From assembly GCF_001439685.1 (NCBI RefSeq), contig NZ_JYLH01000002.1, forward strand, positions 62,001-126,000: DNA of 64,000 bases. Direction: 5' to 3'. Shown here piece by piece: positions 1 through 7,314 of this stretch. This DNA comes from Pseudomonas libanensis. Lineage in GTDB: Bacteria > Pseudomonadota > Gammaproteobacteria > Pseudomonadales > Pseudomonadaceae. Position 1 is the stretch's first letter; each line of letters begins with the position of its first letter. Under the pieces are notes generated by a model that saw only the letters and a list, made by a program, of their open reading frames with translations, ran no database searches and was not told the DNA's origin. A program made the translations under genes and the position numbers.

Positions 1-509
1 ATCAGCGTACCCAACGACAGTGCACTGCCCAGGCCGTAGGCCACCAGCAGCAGGCTGGTTTGCGCATTGGCGCCTTGCAGCATGGCGCCGGTAAGGATCA
101 CCCCGAGGATAGGCCCGGCGCACGGCGCCCAGAGCAGGCCGGTGGCGACGCCGATCATCAGCGAACCCAGCGGCCCGGACATTTTGCGCGTCTGGGGGGC
201 GAGGCGATTGCCCAGTAACACGAACGGGCTGGCCAGCCAGCCACTGATTCGCGCCGAGATCAGCGACAAGGCAAACAGCGCCATCACCACCAGTGCCACA
301 TGACGCCCGGCGTTATTGGCCTGAATCACCCATTCACTGCTGACCACGGCCAGACTGGAAATCAGCACGAAGGTCAGGACCATGCCGCCAAGGGTAAGCA
401 GGATCGATGAGCGTGTGCGGTCGATACCGGCGAACAGAAATGGCACGACCGGCAGGATACAAGGGCTGAGGACGGTCAATAAGCCGCCCAGGAATGCGAT
501 GAGGAACAT
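1..509 (-). CDS. CcdA/DsbD-type cytochrome c biogenesis membrane protein (C-terminus beyond window)
   Basis: This integral membrane protein probably carries reducing equivalents across the inner membrane to periplasmic thiol or cytochrome c maturation partners. The visible N-terminal 169 residues open with FLIAFLGGLLTVLSPCILPV, which has the Pro-Cys signature of CcdA helix 1. A second Cys motif, WAPCAGPILG, follows. Several hydrophobic helices lie between and after these. The ATG at 509 is preceded by AGGAG. The gene runs off the left edge, so a fused thioredoxin domain (DipZ-like) cannot be excluded. A DUF2790 gene lies just upstream on the same strand. Confidence 0.85.
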   Translation of the reverse strand, partial: MFLIAFLGGLLTVLSPCILPVVPFLFAGIDRTRSSILLTLGGMVLTFVLISSLAVVSSEWVIQANNAGRHVALVVMALFALSLISARISGWLASPFVLLGNRLAPQTRKMSGPLGSLMIGVATGLLWAPCAGPILGVILTGAMLQGANAQTSLLLVAYGLGSALSLGTL

Positions 510-539
510 AAGGGTCTCCTGATGAAATGTGGGCAGGGC

Positions 540-800
540 TCAGTTATCGCTGTGGCATTCGGCAAATTTGCGGTAGTTCAGGATCTCGGTCTTGCCCTGC
601 GAATTCAGGTAGGTCAGCTGGGCATCGACAATGCCGCAGGCAGCCCCGGCATCCTGTGTCAATGCCACCACTTTCTGGATGTCCAGGTGCGTGCCGTAGG
701 TGTAGGTCTGCGGCGTGACGTCGGCTTCGGCGCGGGCCGAGAAGGTGCAGATATTCAGGGCGGCAAACAGGCAAGTGGCATAGAGCGTATTGGCGTTCAT
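540..800 (-). CDS. DUF2790 family small periplasmic protein
   Basis: An 86-residue protein with an N-terminal signal peptide (hydrophobic stretch ending near SARAEA) and a mature part containing TYGTHLDIQKVV and two cysteines. This is the pattern of the Pseudomonas DUF2790 family, whose function is unknown. Its ATG overlaps the stop of the upstream small ORF (ATGA), which suggests translational coupling. It lies 30 bases before the CcdA-like gene, so the two probably share a transcript. A link to thiol or metal stress is only an inference from context. Confidence 0.8.
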   Translation of the reverse strand: MNANTLYATCLFAALNICTFSARAEADVTPQTYTYGTHLDIQKVVALTQDAGAACGIVDAQLTYLNSQGKTEILNYRKFAECHSDN

Positions 801-1000
801 GGTCGTTTCCTCAAGGCTTCAATGGTTGGGTCGTTCAGTTGAGCCGAGGCGCTTGGGTTGGCCTCGATGTGGCTCATTAGAAGCCCGCGAGGTATCTCGT
901 CTGTGTCAAAAACAGGCGCGGATAAATCGGTTCGTATCAGGACCCCGTCCCGATACACAGCCATACAAAACCTAGGAAATTGTTGTTTTTGCCTCTGCAT
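797..1000 (-). CDS. Small conserved-looking hypothetical protein coupled to the DUF2790 gene
   Basis: The ORF encodes 67 residues from an ATG at 1000 that is preceded by GAAGGA. It ends in TGA overlapping the DUF2790 start (ATGA). The protein has no membrane helix or signal peptide and contains a motif around FCMAVYRDGVLIRTDL. I recognise no family. The good ribosome site and the 4-base overlap are the evidence that it is translated. A longer reading from 1087 would run into the start region of the divergent response regulator gene and is less likely. Confidence 0.5.
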   Translation of the reverse strand: MQRQKQQFPRFCMAVYRDGVLIRTDLSAPVFDTDEIPRGLLMSHIEANPSASAQLNDPTIEALRKRP

Positions 1001-1104
1001 GTATCCTTCGCCAGAGCAGATACACTGCAATACAAACCGCCGCGGGCGAACGGGCTCAGCCCCTATAGACTGAGCCGCAATTCCCATTGACAGAGGCTTG
1101 GCCC

Positions 1105-1845
1105 ATGGAACACGTTGATCACATCCTCATCGTGGACGATGACCGTGAGATTCGAGAGATGGTAGGCAACTACCTGAAGAAGAACGGCCTGCGGACCACC
1201 GTGGTTGCGGATGGCCGCCAGATGCGCTCGTTTCTCGAGTCCACGCCGGTGGACCTGATCGTGCTTGACATCATGATGCCCGGCGACGATGGCCTGGTGC
1301 TCTGCCGCGACATTCGCGCCGGCAAACACAAGGCCACGCCGGTGCTGATGCTGACCGCCCGCAACGACGAAACCGATCGCATCATCGGCTTGGAAATGGG
1401 CGCCGACGATTACCTGGTCAAGCCGTTCGCCGCCCGTGAATTGCTGGCGCGCATCAACGCTGTGCTGCGCCGTACGCGCATGCTGCCGCCCAACTTGGTC
1501 GTTACCGAAACCGGAAGGTGGCTGGGGTTCGGGCGCTGGCGCCTGGACACCTCCGCCCGCCATCTGCTTGATGAAGACGGCACCATGGTCGCCCTCAGCG
1601 GCGCTGAATATCGCCTGCTGCGGGTGTTCCTCGACCATCCGCAACGGGTCCTCAATCGCGACCAGTTGCTCAACCTGACCCAGGGCCGTGACGCCGACCT
1701 GTTCGACCGTTCCATTGATCTGCTGGTCAGCCGCCTGCGCCAACGCCTGCTTGACGATGCTCGCGAGCCGGCTTACATCAAAACCGTACGCAGCGAGGGG
1801 TATGTCTTTTCGCTGCCGGTGCAAGTGCTTGGAGCACCGGCATGA
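1105..1845 (+). CDS. OmpR/PhoB-family response regulator
   Basis: A 246-residue DNA-binding response regulator. The receiver domain covers residues about 5-118, with the acidic pocket at D11-D13, phosphoacceptor D55 in LIVLDIMMPG and the conserved Lys in VKPF. A winged-helix effector domain follows (about 145-238, with VRSEGYVF near the end). I chose the ATG at 1105 because the reading begins MEHVDHILIVDDD, as usual for the family; a TTG at 1087 is also in frame. Its stop overlaps the kinase start by 4 bases, so the two form an operon. The stimulus is not evident. Confidence 0.9.
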   Translation: MEHVDHILIVDDDREIREMVGNYLKKNGLRTTVVADGRQMRSFLESTPVDLIVLDIMMPGDDGLVLCRDIRAGKHKATPVLMLTARNDETDRIIGLEMGADDYLVKPFAARELLARINAVLRRTRMLPPNLVVTETGRWLGFGRWRLDTSARHLLDEDGTMVALSGAEYRLLRVFLDHPQRVLNRDQLLNLTQGRDADLFDRSIDLLVSRLRQRLLDDAREPAYIKTVRSEGYVFSLPVQVLGAPA

Positions 1846-3149
1846 AGCCTTCGCTGCATTGGCCTCGTACCCTCATCTCGCGGCTGTCGCTGATCTTTCT
1901 GATAGGGCTGACCCTGGCGCAGGCCTTGTCATTCGGCGTGCAGTATTACGAGCGTTACGAAACCGCAAAAAACACCATGCTCGGTAACCTGGAAACCGAT
2001 GTATCGACGTCCATTGCCATCCTTGACCGCTTGCCCGCCGAGGAACGCATGAATTGGTTGAAACAACTGGATCGACGCAATTACCGCTATTTGCTCGACG
2101 AAGGCTCGCCAGGCGTCGCTCTGCGTGACACGCCGATTGCAGTGACCTCGATCAAGGAGGCCATCGGCAAGAATTACCCGATGACCGTGACAGACATTCC
2201 CGGGCCTATCAAACATTTCCAGGTCCATCTGAAACTGGCCGACGGCAGCCCGGTGACCATCGACGTGCGCCCCTCGATGGTGCCGTTGTCGCCGTGGCTG
2301 CCGGTGGTTTTGCTGGGCCAGTTGGCCTTGATGATTTTATGCACGTGGCTGGCTGTGCGTATTGCCATACGCCCGCTGACCCGCCTGGCCCAGGCCGTGG
2401 AAAACCTCGATCCCAATACTCACCCGGTGCATCTGGATGAACAAGGCCCGACCGAAGTCGCGCACGCTGCCATCGCCTTCAATGCCATGCAGGCGCGCAT
2501 TGCGACCTATCTGAAAGAGCGCATGCAACTGCTGGCGGCGATTTCCCACGACCTGCAAACCCCGATCACGCGCATGAAGCTGCGTGCCGAATTGATGGAC
2601 GACTGCGGCGACAAAGACAAATTGTGGAATGACCTCGGCGAGATGGAGCATCTGGTGCGTGAAGGCGTTGCCTATGCCCGCAGCGTGCATGGTGCCACCG
2701 AAGAAAGCCGCCGTACCGATCTTGATTCATTCCTCGACAGCCTCGTGTTTGACTACCAGGACATGGGCAAGGACGTGCAGCTCAGCGGCAAAAGCGCCGC
2801 AGTGATTCACACGCGGCCCCACGCGCTGCGCCGAGTGCTAGTAAACCTCACGGATAACGCGCTCAAATTCGCCGGTGCAGCGCAGCTGCGGGTCGAATCG
2901 AAGGACGGCGACAGCCTCTCGGTGACCGTGATGGATCGTGGTCCCGGCATCGCCGAAGAGGAGCTGGCCCGCGTGATTGAGCCATTTTACCGCGTGGAAA
3001 ATTCGCGCAACCGCAGCACCGGCGGCACGGGCCTGGGCCTGGCTATCGCCCAGCAACTGGCACAAGCCCTCGGCGGCACCCTGACCTTGAGAAATCGCGA
3101 AGGCGGCGGACTGTGCGCAGAACTGAGATTACCGACGCGCTTATCTTAG
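1842..3149 (+). CDS. Two-component sensor histidine kinase
   Basis: A 435-residue inner-membrane kinase, the partner of the preceding regulator. TM1 is at about residues 11-30 and a periplasmic loop at about 35-150. TM2 is at about 152-175, followed by HAMP. The dimerisation box AAISHDLQTPITR carries H236. The ATPase domain has the N box NLTDNALKF, the G1 box DRGPGIAEEE and the G2 box GGTGLGLAIAQQLA. All catalytic boxes are intact. The short periplasmic domain resembles those of other Pseudomonas envelope-stress kinases, but the ligand is unknown. Confidence 0.92.
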   Translation: MKPSLHWPRTLISRLSLIFLIGLTLAQALSFGVQYYERYETAKNTMLGNLETDVSTSIAILDRLPAEERMNWLKQLDRRNYRYLLDEGSPGVALRDTPIAVTSIKEAIGKNYPMTVTDIPGPIKHFQVHLKLADGSPVTIDVRPSMVPLSPWLPVVLLGQLALMILCTWLAVRIAIRPLTRLAQAVENLDPNTHPVHLDEQGPTEVAHAAIAFNAMQARIATYLKERMQLLAAISHDLQTPITRMKLRAELMDDCGDKDKLWNDLGEMEHLVREGVAYARSVHGATEESRRTDLDSFLDSLVFDYQDMGKDVQLSGKSAAVIHTRPHALRRVLVNLTDNALKFAGAAQLRVESKDGDSLSVTVMDRGPGIAEEELARVIEPFYRVENSRNRSTGGTGLGLAIAQQLAQALGGTLTLRNREGGGLCAELRLPTRLS

Positions 3150-3161
3150 GAGCAGCGAATC

Positions 3162-3593
3162 ATGCAGGATACGTTCAATCTGTCCCGTTTCGTCGAGGCT
3201 CAGCGCCCGGTGTTCAGTCGGGTCATGGTCGAGCTGCGCGCGGGCCGCAAGGCGAGCCATTGGATGTGGTTCGTCTTCCCGCAATTGCGGAGGCTGGGTC
3301 GCTCCGATATGGCCGGACGCTTCGCGATTTCCGGCCTTGCCGAGGCTCGTGCCTACCTCCAGCATGAGTTGCTGGGGCCACGACTGGAGGCGTGCGTCGC
3401 GGCCGTTTTGCAGCACCGAGGGGTGAGTGCCGAGCGGATATTCGGCTCGCCCGATGACCTGAAATTTCGCTCCTGTCTTACGCTGTTCAAGAGTGTCCAG
3501 TCCGGCCCCGCTGTGTATCAGCAGGCGATCGAGCAGTTTTATTCGGGTGAGCCGGACCGCAAGACACTGCTCTTGCTTGGGCAATCGGCGTGA
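3162..3593 (+). CDS. DUF1810 domain-containing protein
   Basis: A 143-residue soluble protein whose FVEAQ, SHWMWFVFPQLRRLG and YLQHELLGPRLEAC segments match the DUF1810 family. The family has no established biochemical function. The ATG at 3162 is preceded by AGGAG and lies 12 bases after the kinase stop, so it may be the last gene of that operon. It is also the last core-like gene before the accessory island. Confidence 0.85.
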   Translation: MQDTFNLSRFVEAQRPVFSRVMVELRAGRKASHWMWFVFPQLRRLGRSDMAGRFAISGLAEARAYLQHELLGPRLEACVAAVLQHRGVSAERIFGSPDDLKFRSCLTLFKSVQSGPAVYQQAIEQFYSGEPDRKTLLLLGQSA

Positions 3594-4340
3594 GTGCTAA
3601 ACGTTGATGTGTATCTGGAGCAGCCTGAAAGCGAGGGCGGCTATGCCCCCAACGGGGCAAGCTCCCTGTTCATCTGGGCATGATCGGTAATTCAATGAGA
3701 TTCGGGCTGCCTGATCGAATACCGTCTTCGACAGCTCCCACAATATCATGCTGGATCGGCTCAGCTCAGCCGGGTGTGATTGAACCCGCCTGCTCTTGAT
3801 ACCCTTTGCGTTGTTTCTCCGCGCTCTCAAAAGGCGCGCGCTCAAGGCCCGCTGCGTACGCCTTTATCCTGGGCTTCAATGACGAGCCGAGTGCGGTCTT
3901 CGGGCAGCAGCATTGAACTGTTTCCCTTGCTGAATTAACCGCCCGGTGAGCTTCGCGTTGCAGCTCTTCGTTGGGGGCGCGAAGCCGCTAGTATCAGTTC
4001 CCGCAACACAATTGGTGAAGCGGCCCGACCATAATGCTATGTCCGACCCACATTGCAGGGTCTGGGCTCAGCGACCAAAACGTGCTGATCTCATCCGTCA
4101 GAACCCACCCGCAGATGGATGTCTCCAGTTCAAACCATGGGTTGCGTCACTCGCATGTCCGAGATGATTTCCGACCGCTACTAATCAAGAATCGGCGCGG
4201 TGAACCGCGTAAAATCTTGCTCCATCCTCGGTTCGTATGCTGAACGGGGTTCGTACAGGGCTAAAACCGAATGAGACGCTCTAGGCCAAAGGCTGCGGCT
4301 CCTCGTGAACTAACAAAACCATCAGATCATGGAACCATGC
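3594..4340. other. Non-coding or degraded left flank of the accessory island
   Basis: I see no intact gene in these roughly 750 bases. On the minus strand, 3842-3913 reads MLLPEDRTRLVIEAQDKG and then stops. This resembles the N-terminus of some IS transposase HTH subunits, but it is too short to call. No tRNA and no direct repeat shared with the right edge were found by eye. Base composition shifts from GC-rich core sequence to the lower GC of the island. Confidence 0.5.
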
Positions 4341-5378
4341 ATGTCAAAACTTCCTGAGGTACGCGAGCCGCTTTCAGTCACGGTGTGCAATCCCTACATC
4401 CCGCCTAATGATTATCGCGAAGAGATGGTGAAAGCTTTGGAATGCATCGGCCAGCATCTTACCAAGTCAGAATTTGAAGACCTTGTGCTTAAAAAACTCC
4501 GCCTAGAAGATTCAATGCCTAGCGAGACGCAGTACCTACAAGCGGCCGTTGAGCTTACGGTTTGCGCACACTACGCACGATTTTTCCCTGAAGGGTTCGT
4601 CTACGAAGACAAGGTAGCGCCGCCTCGAGATGTCGATTGCTCATTCCAAAACGAAGGCTTCAAATTCAACGTTGAAGTGAAGTGTGCTGACTTCACCATG
4701 AAGCAAAAGATTGACGAGAGTGGCGCATTCATCATGAGAGCGGTCGGCCGGATGCCCGACTACAACGACGCTGCTGCTAAGCTACAGGAGACCTTTGCAA
4801 GCGGGGGCAATGAGCTTGTAAAGGGACTCCATATGGACAACAAACTCAAGGCGTACCTGATGGACGCCCATGATAAATTTCCTGATCCGACCCGGCAGGA
4901 CGAATATAACGTCTTGGTTGTAGGCTGCGATGATCAAAATGACTTCATGCAGTGGGAAGGTTATCTCACTGGAGCTCATGGGCTTTTCACTGAGCAATCC
5001 TATGCGCCGACGGATGACTACGCCAATGTCGATATGGTCGTCCTTACCAACCTCTATCACCGTCACAAGGAGGTAGAAAAAAAAGACAAGTTAACTGGCC
5101 ATTGGTGGTTCGGCGAATCCTTTTCGTTGCTCTACCAAAACCCTCGCTCCACTAAGCCTCAAGAGATGGCGTTGGCGTTTGCCAAGACCTTGCGATTTTA
5201 CAACAATGAGATTACTCAGCATCGAATGGAGGGGGATGCCCCCGACTGGCTCAAGGAGCGACTAGCTATACCGCACTATGTGGGAGACGTTCTGATGCGC
5301 AACGGCCAGTATCTATTTCAACCGGGCAAGAAAGGGAAGTCGTCCCCGGACAGCGAGGCAGTGCAAACAGAAGTTTAG
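4341..5378 (+). CDS. Hypothetical protein with a PD-(D/E)XK-nuclease-like motif
   Basis: A 345-residue soluble protein that I do not recognise as a named family. Numbering from the ATG at 4341, a helix carries E71 (QAAVELTVCAHYA), followed by D97/D99 (RDVDCSF) and E112-V-K114 (FNVEVKCADF). The spacing E...D...ExK is that of the restriction-like nuclease core. The C-terminus is Lys- and Ser-rich. An alternative ATG lies at 4329. The gene converges on the OLD/UvrD operon, with 88 bases between them, and sits in a defence-like island. A DNA-cleaving role is an inference from motif and context. Confidence 0.6.
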   Translation: MSKLPEVREPLSVTVCNPYIPPNDYREEMVKALECIGQHLTKSEFEDLVLKKLRLEDSMPSETQYLQAAVELTVCAHYARFFPEGFVYEDKVAPPRDVDCSFQNEGFKFNVEVKCADFTMKQKIDESGAFIMRAVGRMPDYNDAAAKLQETFASGGNELVKGLHMDNKLKAYLMDAHDKFPDPTRQDEYNVLVVGCDDQNDFMQWEGYLTGAHGLFTEQSYAPTDDYANVDMVVLTNLYHRHKEVEKKDKLTGHWWFGESFSLLYQNPRSTKPQEMALAFAKTLRFYNNEITQHRMEGDAPDWLKERLAIPHYVGDVLMRNGQYLFQPGKKGKSSPDSEAVQTEV

Positions 5379-5430
5379 ATACTCCGAATTTCAGATTCTC
5401 GATAGTGCTATCCCTCCGTAACCTTCGAGA

Positions 5431-5444
5431 CCGCTCACGAGCGG
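5431..5444. other. Short hairpin between convergent genes
   Basis: A perfect 6-base inverted repeat, CCGCTC-AC-GAGCGG, lies between the convergent stops at 5378 and 5467. It has no clear T tract on either side, so it is at best a weak transcription stop. Confidence 0.35.
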
Positions 5445-5466
5445 CCTCAAAAGTAGTCAGTGGATG

Positions 5467-7314
5467 CTACATGACCGATATCTCATGCTCATGCAGCCAC
5501 CCTGCTTTGACTATACTGGTCATCGCTGCCTCAGGATCAGATGTGTAGAACACGATTGCCAAGCTTTCCTGAGCGCGACTGCAGGTTACGTAAAACAGTC
5601 GACGAGTCCGGGTCAAGGCGTTGTCCTCGCCATCCGCTTCTTTTTTGCGGTCGCCTGGCGAGGGCGGTAGAACCCCAAGCGCTTTCTCGTAGCTCCATAA
5701 GAACCCAGCGGCCTCTTTATCGTCGATGATGACCATTACTCTCGGAAACTCGAGACCCTTGACCCCTTGATGGGTGCCGTAAGGTGAAAGCTCGCTGCAG
5801 TATTTCGCGTAGGCCGCGAGCTGTGAGAAAGGGCTTCGAATCAGCAGGCGGTAGGCATGGACCTCAAGCACTTCCCGGTCGCCAGTGTCTGGGAAGTCCT
5901 CCTCAGTTGGCCCCATATCAAGCGCTGTACGAAGCCGATCCGGCAACTCAAGGAGATGTGTATTAGCGAGCACCTCTACGACTTCGCTGATGGTTGGATC
6001 GGCGTCTGCAAACAGAGCGAGGAGGGCGTCGGCGCCTCTACCGGCCTGCGCTATCGTAAATGCCTGGTCGAGCGACGCTGCCAGCCGATCGCGGGTCAGT
6101 AAGGGCGAACTAAGCCTCACGGCTTCCATCAGTCTGAAACTGTCTACCTGAGCTGCATCCAGAATCGGCATCACGCCTTCAACAAAAACTCGTAATGCCG
6201 GGAGGGTGCCATCGAGCAGACCGGTTTTGAGATGTTCCACCTGATATAACGGTACGAATACACCATCGAATCCCATCCGACGGCTAGCCATTTTGTGTTC
6301 CAGGATCAGAGTCTTTCTACCCTCCATCCCGGAACTCCAACTGCTGTCGCCAGTCAGTTCGGCCATGCGCTCGGCAACCTCATCTTCTGTCTCAAAGGTA
6401 GATGTCGGTTGGTTTCTAACGCAGTACATCCGCACCGTTCCCAACGGAGCATCGTCACGGGGCTTTTGCTGGTGCGTATCCGCCGAGGCTCTTATTTCGT
6501 TAATCAGCTCGACTACGCGTACCGGGCATCGCCTGTTCAAGAGTTTCTCAGGTTTAGCCCAATCCAGTGGCACGGCTGAGGCAAGATTCTGCATGCCGTG
6601 ACCATAGATGCTTTGCATTGTGTCCCCTAGCAGTCCAAGGCAAAAACGATCAGATGCCTGAGACTGCACGGCTAGGAAAGCTTCCATCAATCGAGCCATG
6701 GTGTCTTGGCTCTCATCGATTAGCAGTACCGGGTATTTATCCACCAGAACGTTTAAGAGAGGGCGCCTCTGTATAAAGTCAGCAGCTAAGCCAATCACAT
6801 CAGAGTGATTGAGCGCCTGATGGCCGCGGTTGTCGCCCGTCGGGCTGTATGTGAAATTGAAAACATGCTGAATGTTCTCAAGTCGCTTAACTTTGCGATC
6901 TCGGTCAGCCTTGTTAGCTCGATAGGTCTTATTCTCCCCACGAGCCTTGGCTAATTTTTTCTCCAGCTCAGCAATGTCAATTGCCAACTTGATCTTGAGC
7001 CATTCCCGAATGTCGTCATTGAATCCTTTGATCATCTCCCATGCGAAGGAGTGAATTGTGGATACCCAAACCAATGGGTCATGCTCCAGCCGTCGCATGA
7101 CTTCTTCCGCTGCTGCATTGGTGTAGGTGATGACCGCGACCTGCCGACCTTCAACAGCTAAGCGCTCGGAAAACCTTGCTTTAAAATTTCGTACTGCCTC
7201 TACAAGCGAGTAAGTTTTACCCGACCCTGCGCCCGCGTATAGGAAAAAACTCGTGGGGTTATCGAGATTCAGGCATTGCTGGATCAGCTGGTCGGCATCT
7301 GGCAGTGAGCTCAT
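5467..7314 (-). CDS. UvrD/PcrA-like superfamily 1 helicase (GajB-like)
   Basis: A 615-residue SF1A helicase, the partner of the OLD nuclease encoded just upstream. The visible motifs are Walker A AGAGSGKT (27-34), Ia VITYTNAAAEEVM, STIHSFAW, II VLLIDESQD, III LGLLGDTMQSIYG, V GTHQGVKGLEFPRVMV and VI RRLFYVTCSRAQE. All are intact. Its ATG overlaps the OLD stop by 4 bases, implying coupled translation. Class 2 OLD genes are known to occur beside UvrD-like helicases, and the pair in Gabija (GajA/GajB) gives phage resistance. Assignment to Gabija rather than a relative is an inference. Confidence 0.87.
   Translation of the reverse strand: MSSLPDADQLIQQCLNLDNPTSFFLYAGAGSGKTYSLVEAVRNFKARFSERLAVEGRQVAVITYTNAAAEEVMRRLEHDPLVWVSTIHSFAWEMIKGFNDDIREWLKIKLAIDIAELEKKLAKARGENKTYRANKADRDRKVKRLENIQHVFNFTYSPTGDNRGHQALNHSDVIGLAADFIQRRPLLNVLVDKYPVLLIDESQDTMARLMEAFLAVQSQASDRFCLGLLGDTMQSIYGHGMQNLASAVPLDWAKPEKLLNRRCPVRVVELINEIRASADTHQQKPRDDAPLGTVRMYCVRNQPTSTFETEDEVAERMAELTGDSSWSSGMEGRKTLILEHKMASRRMGFDGVFVPLYQVEHLKTGLLDGTLPALRVFVEGVMPILDAAQVDSFRLMEAVRLSSPLLTRDRLAASLDQAFTIAQAGRGADALLALFADADPTISEVVEVLANTHLLELPDRLRTALDMGPTEEDFPDTGDREVLEVHAYRLLIRSPFSQLAAYAKYCSELSPYGTHQGVKGLEFPRVMVIIDDKEAAGFLWSYEKALGVLPPSPGDRKKEADGEDNALTRTRRLFYVTCSRAQESLAIVFYTSDPEAAMTSIVKAGWLHEHEISVM

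Noticed and set aside
3842..3913. Minus-strand reading MLLPEDRTRLVIEAQ...
   Set aside because: It resembles a transposase HTH start, but only 23 codons exist before a stop, so no element can be supported.
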